Part shown: positions 17,743 through 25,429 of the stretch, in pieces | Position numbering within the stretch: position 1 is the first letter of the stretch | Layout: each line of letters begins with the position of its first letter | From: Flavobacteriaceae bacterium | GTDB lineage: Bacteria; Bacteroidota; Bacteroidia; Flavobacteriales; Flavobacteriaceae | Length of the DNA: 64,000 nt | Assembly: GCA_028284005.1 (NCBI GenBank) | Contig: JANQSO010000006.1 | Location: 179,184 to 243,183, forward strand | Direction: 5' to 3' | Position numbers and translations under genes: made by a program | Notes under the pieces: model-generated | Database searches by the model: none | What the model was told of the DNA's origin: nothing | The model's input: only the letters and a program-made list of their open reading frames with translations

Positions 17743-18648
17743 TTAAAAAGAAAATACCTTTCCGTCCTCTGCAAGTTCTACATTATTGAATATTTCCTGT
17801 GCTTCTTCCTTGAATAGGTTTAAATCTCCGTAACGACCGGAATAATGCCCTAAAATAAGCGTTCCCGCATTTGCTTTCTTCGCGATCACGGCAGCTTCTT
17901 TAGCGGTACTGTGCTTAGTTGTTTCACAGAGGTGGTGGTGTTCTTCCAAAAAAGTGGATTCATGATACAAAGCCGTAATATCTTTTAACTGGGGAACTAT
18001 TTCCGGGCAATATGCAGTATCGCTGCAAAAAGCATAGGAACGAGGGGGTTCAGGATCTAAGGTGACATCTCTGTTGGCAACTATTTTCCCATCATTATTT
18101 ACTACATCATGACCCTGCTTTAACTTACTGTAGTAACTTAGGTCAACATTTGCTTTTCTGGCAGCATCGATGTTTAGTTTACGCTCTCCGGGTTTCTCTC
18201 TAAAAAGAAAGCCGTTGGTATATACACGATGGTCTAAAGGGACCGTAGTTACTGAAACTTTCTCGTCTTCTAACAATACTTGTGGCTCGTTACTATCCAA
18301 CTCATGAAAATACAAAGGGTAATTTGTCCATGATTTTCCTAATTTTAACTGAAGGGTAATCGCTTCTTTGATCCCCTTGGGCCCATAAATGTTAAGTTCT
18401 GCTTCACGGCCCAATAACCTGAATGTAGAAATAAGCCCAACCAACCCAAAAAAATGATCGCCGTGTAAATGAGAAATGAATACATGCCTGATTCGGGAAA
18501 ACTTTACCTTATACCGCCTTAACTGTACCTGTGTACCTTCTCCACAATCTATTAAAAACAAATGACCCCGGATTTCCAGTATTTGAGAGGTGGGATGTGC
18601 TGTTGTCCTAGGTGTTGCAGAATGACAGCCCAAAATAGTAAGATTCAT
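17743..18648 (-). CDS. rnz: Ribonuclease Z
   Basis: Zn-dependent metallo-beta-lactamase-fold endonuclease that trims the 3' ends of pre-tRNAs. The 301-residue protein has the metal motif HLHGDHFFGL (H60, H62, D64, H65), ILEIRGHLFLIDCGEGTQ upstream, the later ligands in FCSDTAYCPEI and ILGHYSGRYGD, and the loop EHHHLCETTKHSTAKEAA. Length is that of the short RNase Z form. It lies 11 nt downstream of the small STAS-like gene and belongs to the pyrB operon by spacing. Confidence 0.94.
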   Translation of the reverse strand: MNLTILGCHSATPRTTAHPTSQILEIRGHLFLIDCGEGTQVQLRRYKVKFSRIRHVFISHLHGDHFFGLVGLISTFRLLGREAELNIYGPKGIKEAITLQLKLGKSWTNYPLYFHELDSNEPQVLLEDEKVSVTTVPLDHRVYTNGFLFREKPGERKLNIDAARKANVDLSYYSKLKQGHDVVNNDGKIVANRDVTLDPEPPRSYAFCSDTAYCPEIVPQLKDITALYHESTFLEEHHHLCETTKHSTAKEAAVIAKKANAGTLILGHYSGRYGDLNLFKEEAQEIFNNVELAEDGKVFSF

Positions 18649-18659
18649 AGTTATCTATA

Positions 18660-18995
18660 TTAAAAACCCAGGTCTCGCTCTATTTCTTCCATTTCAACAA
18701 TGTCTCCGGCTTCCTGAAGCGTAGGTACTACGATCATTTCCATAGGTACATCATCTGGATTAACGGCATCATTGACAATTACAAAGGAGTGCTTTGTGGA
18801 ACGATGGTACGTTGAAAGCTTTAAAAAAAGTAATAATTGAGTTAAATCTAACTTGCTATACTCCAAAAGATTGATGACAACATTGTCTTCTTCGAACTTC
18901 TTTGGAATGATATGCTCTAAAAATGAAACAAAATCCTGCAGATCATCCTTATCGTCTTCTAATACAATAAAATTTTCTCTTCTGTCAGTCTTCAT
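18660..18995 (-). CDS. Small STAS-like hypothetical protein
   Basis: A 111-residue acidic protein, not firmly recognised. The pattern of alternating strands and helices (NFIVLEDDKDDLQDFVSFL, VVINLLEYSKLD, SFVIVNDAVNPDD, and a C-terminal acidic helix) resembles an anti-sigma-factor-antagonist (STAS) fold. No conserved phosphorylatable serine can be asserted. Its first 11 nt overlap the end of pyrB, and rnz starts 11 nt after it, so it is translationally coupled between the two. It may be a partner of RNase Z or a regulator; that is inference from position only. Confidence 0.7.
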   Translation of the reverse strand: MKTDRRENFIVLEDDKDDLQDFVSFLEHIIPKKFEEDNVVINLLEYSKLDLTQLLLFLKLSTYHRSTKHSFVIVNDAVNPDDVPMEMIVVPTLQEAGDIVEMEEIERDLGF

Positions 18996-19923
18996 TATGT
19001 TGAATTTTTGATGCTAATAAGTACAATACCGCCATTCTTATCGCCACCCCGTTCTCAACCTGGTCCAGAATGATCGCTTGTTTACTGTCTGCTACATCGC
19101 TGGTGATCTCCACTCCTCTATTTATAGGACCGGGATGCATTACTACAATCTCCTTATCCAGTGAATCCAGTAATCCTTTGTTAACCCCAAATTGCTGAGT
19201 ATACTCACGGGTAGTAGGGAAATAACTAATTTCCATGCGTTCATTTTGTACTCGTAACATATTTGCAACATCACACCAGTTCAATGCATTACGAAGATTT
19301 CCTTCTATTTCAACTCCTAATTTATCTATATATTTAGGTATAAGAGTTTTAGGTCCACACACTTTAACAATTGCTCCAAGTTTTTGCAGTGCAAAAATAT
19401 TGGACAATGCTACTCTTGAATGTAAAATATCCCCAACGATCACCACTTTCTTTCCGGCTACATCTCCCAGTTTTTCTCTAATAGAATAGCTATCCAATAA
19501 TGCCTGAGTAGGGTGTTCATGAGCGCCATCACCTGCATTAACGATGCTGGCATTTACATGTTTTGAAAGAAACACTCCTGCTCCCGGATTAGGATGACGC
19601 ATAACTACCATATCCACTTTCATAGAAAGGATGTTATTCACAGTATCGATTAACGTCTCTCCTTTTTTTACGGAAGATGAAGAAGCTGAAAAATTGACCA
19701 CATCTGCGGAAAGACGCTTCTCTGCCAATTCAAAGGAAAGGCGGGTTCTCGTACTATTTTCGAAAAATAAGTTTGCAATGGTGATATCACGGAGAGACGG
19801 AACTTTTTTAATGGAACGATTGATCACTTCTTTAAAATGATCTGCTGTTTCAAAGATCAATTGAATGTCATCTTCAGTGATGTATTTAATTCCCAGTAAG
19901 TGATTTACACTTAGTTCACTCAT
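18985..19923 (-). CDS. pyrB: Aspartate carbamoyltransferase catalytic subunit
   Basis: Condenses carbamoyl phosphate with aspartate, the first committed step of pyrimidine synthesis. The 312-residue protein shows the carbamoyl phosphate motif FFENSTRTRLSFELAEKRL, the HPTQALLDSYSI motif, and the aspartate-site loop VMHPGPINRGVEI. Length is standard. There is no pyrI regulatory subunit nearby. It lies 89 nt downstream of pyrR; the gap holds a small hairpin just before the ribosome-binding region. Confidence 0.95.
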   Translation of the reverse strand: MSELSVNHLLGIKYITEDDIQLIFETADHFKEVINRSIKKVPSLRDITIANLFFENSTRTRLSFELAEKRLSADVVNFSASSSSVKKGETLIDTVNNILSMKVDMVVMRHPNPGAGVFLSKHVNASIVNAGDGAHEHPTQALLDSYSIREKLGDVAGKKVVIVGDILHSRVALSNIFALQKLGAIVKVCGPKTLIPKYIDKLGVEIEGNLRNALNWCDVANMLRVQNERMEISYFPTTREYTQQFGVNKGLLDSLDKEIVVMHPGPINRGVEITSDVADSKQAIILDQVENGVAIRMAVLYLLASKIQHNED

Positions 19924-19939
19924 ATTTTAGTATTCAATT

Positions 19940-19957
19940 GGCAGTAATTGACCTGCC
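19940..19957 (-). other. Small hairpin upstream of pyrB
   Basis: On the minus strand GGCAG and CTGCC pair across an 8-nt loop, 17-34 nt before the pyrB ATG, in the 89-nt pyrR-pyrB gap. There is no U-tract, so it is not a terminator. It could affect pyrB translation, but a five-base stem is weak evidence. Confidence 0.3.
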
Positions 19958-20012
19958 GGGTATTTATGTATCTATATTTTTTGTATTTGTCTGGTTCATT
20001 AACTTCACACTT

Positions 20013-20552
20013 CTAGCTTTTAACCAAGTATACGGCATCCTCGCCTTCATTTTCTTTCCAACATACTTTTACCTTTTCATCATTGATAGCATCGACCTGC
20101 CTGCCTCTATAATCCGGCTGAATAGGCAAATGCCTGCTAAAACGCCTGTCGATAAGCGTTAATAGCTCGATCTCTAAAGGCCTGCCAAATGATTGTATTG
20201 CTGTTAATGCAGAACGTATGCTGCGTCCTGTATACAATACATCATCTATAAAAACAACTTTTTTGTCTTCAACAATGAAATCGATGTTTGTTGTATTAGC
20301 CTCCAGAGGTTTGTCACTACGACGGAAATCGTCCCGGTAAAAGGTAATATCCAAATATCCCAGTGATACTTTTTTGATCTTATAATCGGCTTCTAGCAAG
20401 GTTTTAAGGCGTTCTGCCAAATAAATGCCTCTTGGTTGAATACCAATAAGTACCGTGTTGCTAAAAGTATCGTGATTTTCTATTAATTGACAAGCCAAAC
20501 GATGAAGTGCAATTTGTACTTCTTTTGCGTTCAATAACACTTTTTGGCTCAT
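20013..20552 (-). CDS. pyrR: PyrR: pyrimidine operon regulator / uracil phosphoribosyltransferase
   Basis: A 179-residue PRTase-fold protein. The PRPP-binding motif is VVFIDDVLYTGRSIRSAL, and the N-terminal region reads LLNAKEVQIALHRLACQLIENH, as in PyrR. In Firmicutes PyrR controls pyr genes by attenuation and has uracil phosphoribosyltransferase activity. The ATG at 20552 (MSQKVLL) was chosen. A longer reading from a TTG at 20585 is possible, but that TTG is part of the TATTTTTG promoter element, so it is unlikely to be in the mRNA. pyrB follows after 89 nt. No canonical PyrR-binding loop was recognised. Confidence 0.9.
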   Translation of the reverse strand: MSQKVLLNAKEVQIALHRLACQLIENHDTFSNTVLIGIQPRGIYLAERLKTLLEADYKIKKVSLGYLDITFYRDDFRRSDKPLEANTTNIDFIVEDKKVVFIDDVLYTGRSIRSALTAIQSFGRPLEIELLTLIDRRFSRHLPIQPDYRGRQVDAINDEKVKVCWKENEGEDAVYLVKS

Positions 20553-20582
20553 AGGGGTAAGTTCTGAAATATATTCAGGGTA

Positions 20583-20590
20583 CAAAAATA
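20583..20590 (-). promoter_or_regulatory. -7 element of the pyrR promoter
   Basis: TATTTTTG on the minus strand, exactly TAnnTTTG. Transcription would start near 20578, giving a leader of about 25 nt to the ATG at 20552. It also argues against the upstream TTG as start codon. Confidence 0.6.
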
Positions 20591-20723
20591 GTACTTTTTT
20601 TAAGAAGAAGTTTACTTTTTTGCGTTAGGGATAGCAGCGGCATCCTTTTTAATGGACATTGTGCAAATGATAAAACTGTCCATGCTGTTAAAAAGATATA
20701 GCGAATAGCCCGTAAACGCTCCA

Positions 20724-20760
20724 ATAAAAAACCCTTCCAATTATAAAAAGGAAGGGTTCT
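20724..20760 (-). terminator. Intrinsic terminator downstream of rpsA
   Basis: On the minus strand AACCCTTCC (20758-20750) pairs with GGAAGGGTT (20738-20730), nine base pairs, followed by a run of T. It ends the rpsA transcript, 25 nt beyond the stop codon. Confidence 0.85.
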
Positions 20761-20782
20761 TACAGTTATAATGTAAATGAAC

Positions 20783-22729
20783 TTATTTTTTCTTTCCGTC
20801 CATTTTATCCTTCAATTCCTGAAGTTTCGCATTGGCATCACCTAATGTTGGTTTTGCCTCGTCCGCTGCTGCAGCTTGTTTCTTAACAGCCGCTTTCACG
20901 ATCTTAGCTTCTTCTTCTTTGTGAATTGCCATATGAGAAGCTACCACTTTCTTGAATTCTTTATTGAACTCAATAATTTGGAATTCTGCTTCTTCACCTT
21001 TCTTTAGGTTAACACCATCTTCTTTTTCCAGATGACGTGTTGGTACAAAGGCAGTGATATCATCATTGAAATTGATAACTGCTCCTTTGTCTACCATTTC
21101 GGTTATGGCTGCAGTGTGTTTAGTACCTACGGCAAACTCTTTTTCATACTTATCCCAAGGATTCTCTGTAGTTTGCTTATGTCCTAAACTTAACTTACGG
21201 CCCTCAACATCCAGTTCAAGTACGATCACTTCCAGCGTATCACCTATGTTAGTGAATTCACTTGGGTGCTTGATCTTCTTGGTCCATGAAAGGTCGCTAA
21301 TATAAATAAGGCCATCGATTCCTTCTTCCAATTCTACGAATACTCCAAAGTTTGTGAAGTTGCGTACAATTCCGTTGTGAGTTGAACCAACAGGGTATTT
21401 TTTAGTGATATCTGTCCATGGATCTGCGCTCAATTGCTTGATACCTAAAGACATTTTACGCTCTTCGCGGTCTAATGTTAATACCTGTGCCTCTACTTCA
21501 TCACCAACATTTACAAAATCCTGCGCACTTCTCAAGTGGGTGGACCATGACATTTCACTTACGTGAATAAGGCCTTCAACACCTTCTGCCACTTCTATAA
21601 ACGCTCCGTAATCTGCAATTACAACTACTTTACCTTTCACCTTGTCACCTACTTTAAGCTCCTCGCCTAAAGCATCCCAAGGATGTGCATTCAATTGTTT
21701 TAAACCTAATTGGATACGTGTCTTGTCTTCATCGAAATCAAGAATTACAACATTCAATTTCTGATCCAATTCTACGATCTCGTTAGGGTGGTTGATACGT
21801 GACCAGGAAAGATCTGTAATGTGAACTAATCCATCTACACCTCCAAGGTCAACAAATACTCCATAAGAAGTAATGTTCTTCACAACACCTTCCAGTACCT
21901 GACCTTTTTCTAACTGGCCAATGATCTCTTTTTTCTGTTCTTCGATATCTGCTTCGATCAACGCTTTGTGAGAAACCACAACGTTTTTAAACTCGTGATT
22001 GATCTTCACAACTTTAAATTCCATTGTTTTGCCAACGTATACATCGTAATCACGGATAGGTTTCACATCAATTTGTGATCCTGGTAAGAACGCTTCAATA
22101 CCAAACACATCTACGATCATACCTCCTTTAGTACGGCACTTTACATAACCGTTTACGATAGTACCTTCGTCATGTGCAGCATTTACGCGATCCCACGCCT
22201 TAATTGTTCTTGCTTTACGGTGAGAAAGGATCAATTGCCCCGTGCTGTCTTCACGTACATCGATCAAAACTTCTACCTTGTCCCCAACCTTAAGGTCCGG
22301 GTTGTAACGAAATTCGTTTAAAGATACTACACCTTCTGACTTAGCATTGATGTCGATAATCGCATCACGGTCAGAAATATGTACTACTTCACCTTCCACT
22401 ACTTCATCATCTAAAGTATCTACGAAGTTTTCCGCTACTAATTTTTCGAATTCTTCCAGCTTACCATCGTCGATAGGGTCTATACCCTCTTCGTAGTTGT
22501 GCCAGTTAAAATCTTTTAGGAATTTTTCAGGGTTGCTCTCTTTAAGAGAAACTTCCTTTTGAGGTTTTGTAGTTTCCTCAACTTGTACTTCTGCATTTTC
22601 TTCAACAGCTACTGCTGCTTTTTCTTCTTTTGCAGAAGCTTTAGCTTTGGCAGGTTTTTTAGCCGCTGCTCTTTTTGGTTTTGCAGTTTTCTTTTCTTCT
22701 ACTGCAGTTTCTTTTGCTTTGTCAGCCAT
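20783..22729 (-). CDS. rpsA: 30S ribosomal protein S1
   Basis: RNA-binding ribosomal protein needed to bring mRNA to the 30S subunit. The 648-residue protein begins with an Ala/Lys/Glu-rich extension of about 60 residues (AKPKRAAAKKPAKAKASAKE), followed by tandem S1 domains. Repeats such as GVFVDLGGVDGLVHITDLSW, GAFIEVAEGVEGLIHVSEMSW and GVFVELEEGIDGLIYISDLSW are plainly visible. The low-complexity N-terminus and acidic C-terminal tail are usual in Bacteroidetes S1. It has its own promoter, a leader of about 150 nt and its own terminator, so it is monocistronic. Confidence 0.95.
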   Translation of the reverse strand: MADKAKETAVEEKKTAKPKRAAAKKPAKAKASAKEEKAAVAVEENAEVQVEETTKPQKEVSLKESNPEKFLKDFNWHNYEEGIDPIDDGKLEEFEKLVAENFVDTLDDEVVEGEVVHISDRDAIIDINAKSEGVVSLNEFRYNPDLKVGDKVEVLIDVREDSTGQLILSHRKARTIKAWDRVNAAHDEGTIVNGYVKCRTKGGMIVDVFGIEAFLPGSQIDVKPIRDYDVYVGKTMEFKVVKINHEFKNVVVSHKALIEADIEEQKKEIIGQLEKGQVLEGVVKNITSYGVFVDLGGVDGLVHITDLSWSRINHPNEIVELDQKLNVVILDFDEDKTRIQLGLKQLNAHPWDALGEELKVGDKVKGKVVVIADYGAFIEVAEGVEGLIHVSEMSWSTHLRSAQDFVNVGDEVEAQVLTLDREERKMSLGIKQLSADPWTDITKKYPVGSTHNGIVRNFTNFGVFVELEEGIDGLIYISDLSWTKKIKHPSEFTNIGDTLEVIVLELDVEGRKLSLGHKQTTENPWDKYEKEFAVGTKHTAAITEMVDKGAVINFNDDITAFVPTRHLEKEDGVNLKKGEEAEFQIIEFNKEFKKVVASHMAIHKEEEAKIVKAAVKKQAAAADEAKPTLGDANAKLQELKDKMDGKKK

Positions 22730-22878
22730 TCTGTAAAATTGATCTCTTCGGAAATAAGCTCCTCAAAAATCAAGGGTTTGTATTCTGTGTTGTTACTGAA
22801 ACTTATTGCGACTATCCCACAGAAGGGTTATGGTTTATTTTTACTAATTTCCTTTTATTCCAGTCTTGTCGCTAAAAG
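22730..22878 (-). other. Long 5' leader of rpsA
   Basis: About 149 nt separate the predicted start site near 22878 from the rpsA ATG at 22729, unusually long for this window, where leaders are 5-30 nt. It contains a possible long-range pairing of GCGAC (22872-22868) with GTCGC (22812-22808) and a GAGGAG sequence about 30 nt before the ATG. It may be an autoregulatory leader; E. coli S1 represses its own mRNA. No open frame of note is inside. Confidence 0.45.
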
Positions 22879-22883
22879 GGCTG

Positions 22884-22914
22884 CAAAAATAGTGTTTTTC
22901 TTTTGATTTCCAAA
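22884..22914 (-). promoter_or_regulatory. Bacteroidetes-type promoter of rpsA
   Basis: TTTG at 22914-22911, a 19-nt spacer, then TATTTTTG at 22891-22884 on the minus strand: a full match to the phylum consensus. Confidence 0.8.
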
Positions 22915-22918
22915 GGGT

Positions 22919-23536
22919 TTACCTTCGTTTTAGTAACTTAAAGCCTATTTCTCTTCCATAACCCTGAAACAGGGCTAAATTTATCCAGAACAGTGCATAT
23001 TGTTCCATTAAGAAAAACGTGTCATTTCCGCCTATTTCATAACAATTAGCAAAACCAATATCCCTGGAAAGTATCTTCGCTACCTGTATGCCTTTCTCAC
23101 TGTCTCCTGCAACAAAATTGTCTATGGCACCCTCTTTATAAACAGGGTTTTCCATATTGTTATAGCCTGTAACATTAAAACATTTCACAACATTTCTGGT
23201 TGAAGTATTGGCTAAAATTGCACTTGTAGTAGTGGTAAACCCTTCAGGACCTTGCCCTCTTACAATATTCATGGCATCTATAATTATTTTTTCTCCGGTA
23301 TCTCCCAAAGATCGGGTTACTTCAATTGTAAACTTAGCAGGTGTAGCTAAGATAATTACTTCCGAAACTGCTACAGCTTCCCTGACAAGCTGCACCGAAA
23401 TATTTTTATTGAGCAGACCTTTCCCTTTAAAATTTTCAATATCCCTAACACCTAAACAAATTGAATGCCCGGCTGCAGCTAATTTCTTTGCCAGTGCCCC
23501 TCCAACATTTCCGGTACCTATAATGGCTATATTCAT
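22919..23536 (-). CDS. NADPH-dependent F420 reductase-like oxidoreductase
   Basis: A 205-residue Rossmann protein of the NADP oxidoreductase / F420-reductase family. It starts with MNIAIIGTGNVGGALAKKLAAAGH and has VIILATPAKFT and KCFNVTGYNNMENPVY. Bacteroidetes are not known to make F420, so the natural substrate is probably another flavin-like or carbonyl compound. It lies 1 nt after the DJ-1/PfpI gene and is divergent from an HxlR regulator; the pair is probably a small stress-response operon. Confidence 0.78.
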   Translation of the reverse strand: MNIAIIGTGNVGGALAKKLAAAGHSICLGVRDIENFKGKGLLNKNISVQLVREAVAVSEVIILATPAKFTIEVTRSLGDTGEKIIIDAMNIVRGQGPEGFTTTTSAILANTSTRNVVKCFNVTGYNNMENPVYKEGAIDNFVAGDSEKGIQVAKILSRDIGFANCYEIGGNDTFFLMEQYALFWINLALFQGYGREIGFKLLKRR

Positions 23537-23537
23537 A

Positions 23538-24248
23538 TCATTTCCTTTTTAATAATTCAACTATCTTCCTTGCTGTAACTTCACCACTCATATTTTGTTG
23601 TCCGGTCACCAGGTTTCCGTCCGCAACAGCATAAGGTTGCCAGGGTTCCACCTTCTTAAAGTCTGCACCTTTTTTAAGTAATGATTCTTCAATTCGCCAG
23701 GGCATTACTTCGGTACCAACAGCAGCATTTGCACTGTCTTCTTCTTTGTTCGTAAACCCTGTTACTTTTTTCCCGGAAACCAAATAGTTACCTCTGGCAT
23801 CTCTTACATAATTTAATACAGCAACGCCATGACACAAAGCAGCAGCTACTTTATCACTTCTATAAAATTTTTCAAAGATACGATGCAGTTCCGTTGCTCC
23901 CTCAAAAGTAAACATAGGCGATTGCCCTCCGGCTACCATAATAGCATCGTATTCTTCCACATTGACCTCTGCAATAGGCAATGTCTCAGCGAGTGTTTGC
24001 ATAAATCCACTGTCAATATACTTTTTACTTAAAGTATCCCAGGCAGAATACCCACTTTCATCATTGGGGTCACTCATAGGGTCCAATACCACCTCTCCTC
24101 CATTAGGGCTTACAATTTCATAATCTATGCCATTCGAAGAAAACACGTCAATAGGATGAAATAACTCCGAGGCCCAAAAACCAACCGGGTAGTGTAATTT
24201 GGGATGAATGGAAGGGTTTGCAACTACAATTAATACTTTCTTTTTCAT
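23538..24248 (-). CDS. DJ-1/PfpI family type 1 glutamine amidotransferase-like protein
   Basis: A 236-residue member of the Hsp31-like DJ-1/PfpI group. The nucleophile elbow is VAAALCHGVAVLNYV, with the reactive Cys in ALCHG, and VAGGQSPMFTFEG contains the conserved Gly-rich turn. Relatives act as glyoxalase III, deglycase-type or chaperone proteins; which applies is not clear. First gene of the operon with the F420-reductase-like gene, under a divergent region with two inverted repeats that probably bind the HxlR regulator. Confidence 0.83.
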   Translation of the reverse strand: MKKKVLIVVANPSIHPKLHYPVGFWASELFHPIDVFSSNGIDYEIVSPNGGEVVLDPMSDPNDESGYSAWDTLSKKYIDSGFMQTLAETLPIAEVNVEEYDAIMVAGGQSPMFTFEGATELHRIFEKFYRSDKVAAALCHGVAVLNYVRDARGNYLVSGKKVTGFTNKEEDSANAAVGTEVMPWRIEESLLKKGADFKKVEPWQPYAVADGNLVTGQQNMSGEVTARKIVELLKRK

Positions 24249-24320
24249 AATTTATTACTCTTTTACATTATAGAAACAAATCTCCAAATTTAATTTATAA
24301 CAATGCTATATATACCAAAT

Positions 24321-24358
24321 AGTATGGTACATACTTTTTGGAAAGTATTAGTAAATAC
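24321..24358. promoter_or_regulatory. Probable HxlR operator: two inverted repeats
   Basis: In the 123-bp divergent gap, AGTATG-GTA-CATACT at 24321-24335 is a perfect inverted repeat, and GTATT-AGTA-AATAC at 24345-24358 is a second one with a related GTAT/ATAC core. Both sit just before the HxlR ATG at 24372. HxlR proteins bind such repeats, so autoregulation and control of the divergent operon are inferred. Confidence 0.6.
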
Positions 24359-24371
24359 AATATATTAGCGT

Positions 24372-24740
24372 ATGCCAGATTTTATTTACGACGGAAAGAA
24401 CTACTACAATCCCGTAGAGTTTGCCATGGATCGTATTGGCGGTACATGGAAAATACCAATATTATGGAGGCTAAAGGACAAAACCCTTAGGTATAGTGAG
24501 CTACGCCGAAATATTCCACATATATCAGATAAAATGCTCACAACCCAGCTTAGAGCTCTGGAAAAATACGGGTTGATCCACCGAAAGGTATACGCTGTAG
24601 TACCTCCAAAAACAGAATATAGCATTACTGAGAAAGGATTAGAGTCCATCGAAGTAATCACTGTTATAAGAAATTATGGTTTAAAGCTGATGGAAGAGGC
24701 AGGGATCAATGAAGATATTTCAAAGAAGAAAAAAAATTAA
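24372..24740 (+). CDS. HxlR family winged-helix transcriptional regulator
   Basis: A 122-residue MarR-like winged-helix protein with the HxlR signature: MDRIGGTWKIPILWRLKDKTLRYSELRRNIPHISDKMLTTQLRALEKYGL (shown as the region of residues 19-68), then the wing PPKTEYSITEKGL. Many HxlR proteins sense reactive electrophiles or quinones through a conserved cysteine near the N-terminus; none is visible here, so sensing may be different. Divergent to the DJ-1/PfpI operon. Its stop overlaps the stop of the convergent cmk gene by 4 nt. Confidence 0.9.
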   Translation: MPDFIYDGKNYYNPVEFAMDRIGGTWKIPILWRLKDKTLRYSELRRNIPHISDKMLTTQLRALEKYGLIHRKVYAVVPPKTEYSITEKGLESIEVITVIRNYGLKLMEEAGINEDISKKKKN

Positions 24741-25429
24741 ACCCTCCCCGCGATCCGGTCCTTGGCCAATTGCAGAATGATATGAAATTGGTCTTCGAGA
24801 TTCATTTCGGAATTATCGATCTCGATAGCATCTTTTGCCTTTACTAACGGAGAATCATCACGTGTGGTATCCATATGGTCCCGTTCGGTGACGTTTTCCA
24901 ATACTTCTTCATAGGTAACCGTATCACCTCTACCCACAAGTTCTTTGTAACGGCGTTGTGCACGTTCACCGGCTGTGGCATTCATAAATATTTTGAGTTC
25001 GGCATTTGGAAAAACAACGGTCCCTATATCACGGCCATCCATTACCACTCCTTTTCCTTCTCCCATAGCGTGCTGTAGTTTTACCAGTTTTCTACGGACT
25101 TCAGGAACAGTAGCAACCGGGCTTACCAATTCTGAAACTTCCATAGTGCGAATTTGTTTTTCAATATTCTCGCCATTTAAATATATTTCAGCTTTCCCGA
25201 TTTCATTCTTTTTAAATTCAAGTGATATATCCGTCAATGCATCGATCAGTTTTTTCTTCTCGAAAAAGGTTTCGGAAATATATCCGTTTCGCATCGCAAA
25301 CAAGGTTACGGCACGGTACATGGCTCCGCTGTCTACGTATACATATTCCAGCCAGTCTGCCAATTGCTTAGCAACCGTACTTTTTCCCGTAGATGAATAG
25401 CCGTCAATGGCAATGGTAATTTTTCGCAT
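24737..25429 (-). CDS. cmk: Cytidylate kinase
   Basis: Phosphorylates CMP and dCMP using ATP. The 230-residue protein carries the P-loop IAIDGYSSTGKSTVAKQLA, the NMP-binding region VYVDSGAMYRAVTLFA, and the GRDIGTVVFPNAELKIFM loop. Length is normal. The ATG overlaps the porQ stop by one base (TAATG), so translation is coupled; the order lon-porQ-cmk is common in Flavobacteriaceae as far as recalled. Confidence 0.95.
   Translation of the reverse strand: MRKITIAIDGYSSTGKSTVAKQLADWLEYVYVDSGAMYRAVTLFAMRNGYISETFFEKKKLIDALTDISLEFKKNEIGKAEIYLNGENIEKQIRTMEVSELVSPVATVPEVRRKLVKLQHAMGEGKGVVMDGRDIGTVVFPNAELKIFMNATAGERAQRRYKELVGRGDTVTYEEVLENVTERDHMDTTRDDSPLVKAKDAIEIDNSEMNLEDQFHIILQLAKDRIAGRV

Noticed and set aside
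19938..20162. Plus-strand open frame with hydrophobic translation (74 codons)
   Set aside because: It runs antisense into the C-terminus of pyrR, whose conserved PRTase ending is clear; hydrophobicity comes from the antisense of charged codons.
20013..20585. Longer PyrR starting at TTG 20585
   Set aside because: That TTG is part of the TATTTTTG promoter element, so it should not be in the mRNA; ATG 20552 fits family length.
22559..22906. Cys/Phe/Ser-rich plus-strand open frame
   Set aside because: Antisense to the Lys/Ala/Glu-rich N-terminus of ribosomal protein S1 and to its leader.
22919..23536. True F420-dependent enzyme
   Set aside because: The fold matches the F420-reductase family, but no F420 biosynthesis gene is seen and the cofactor is not expected in this phylum.
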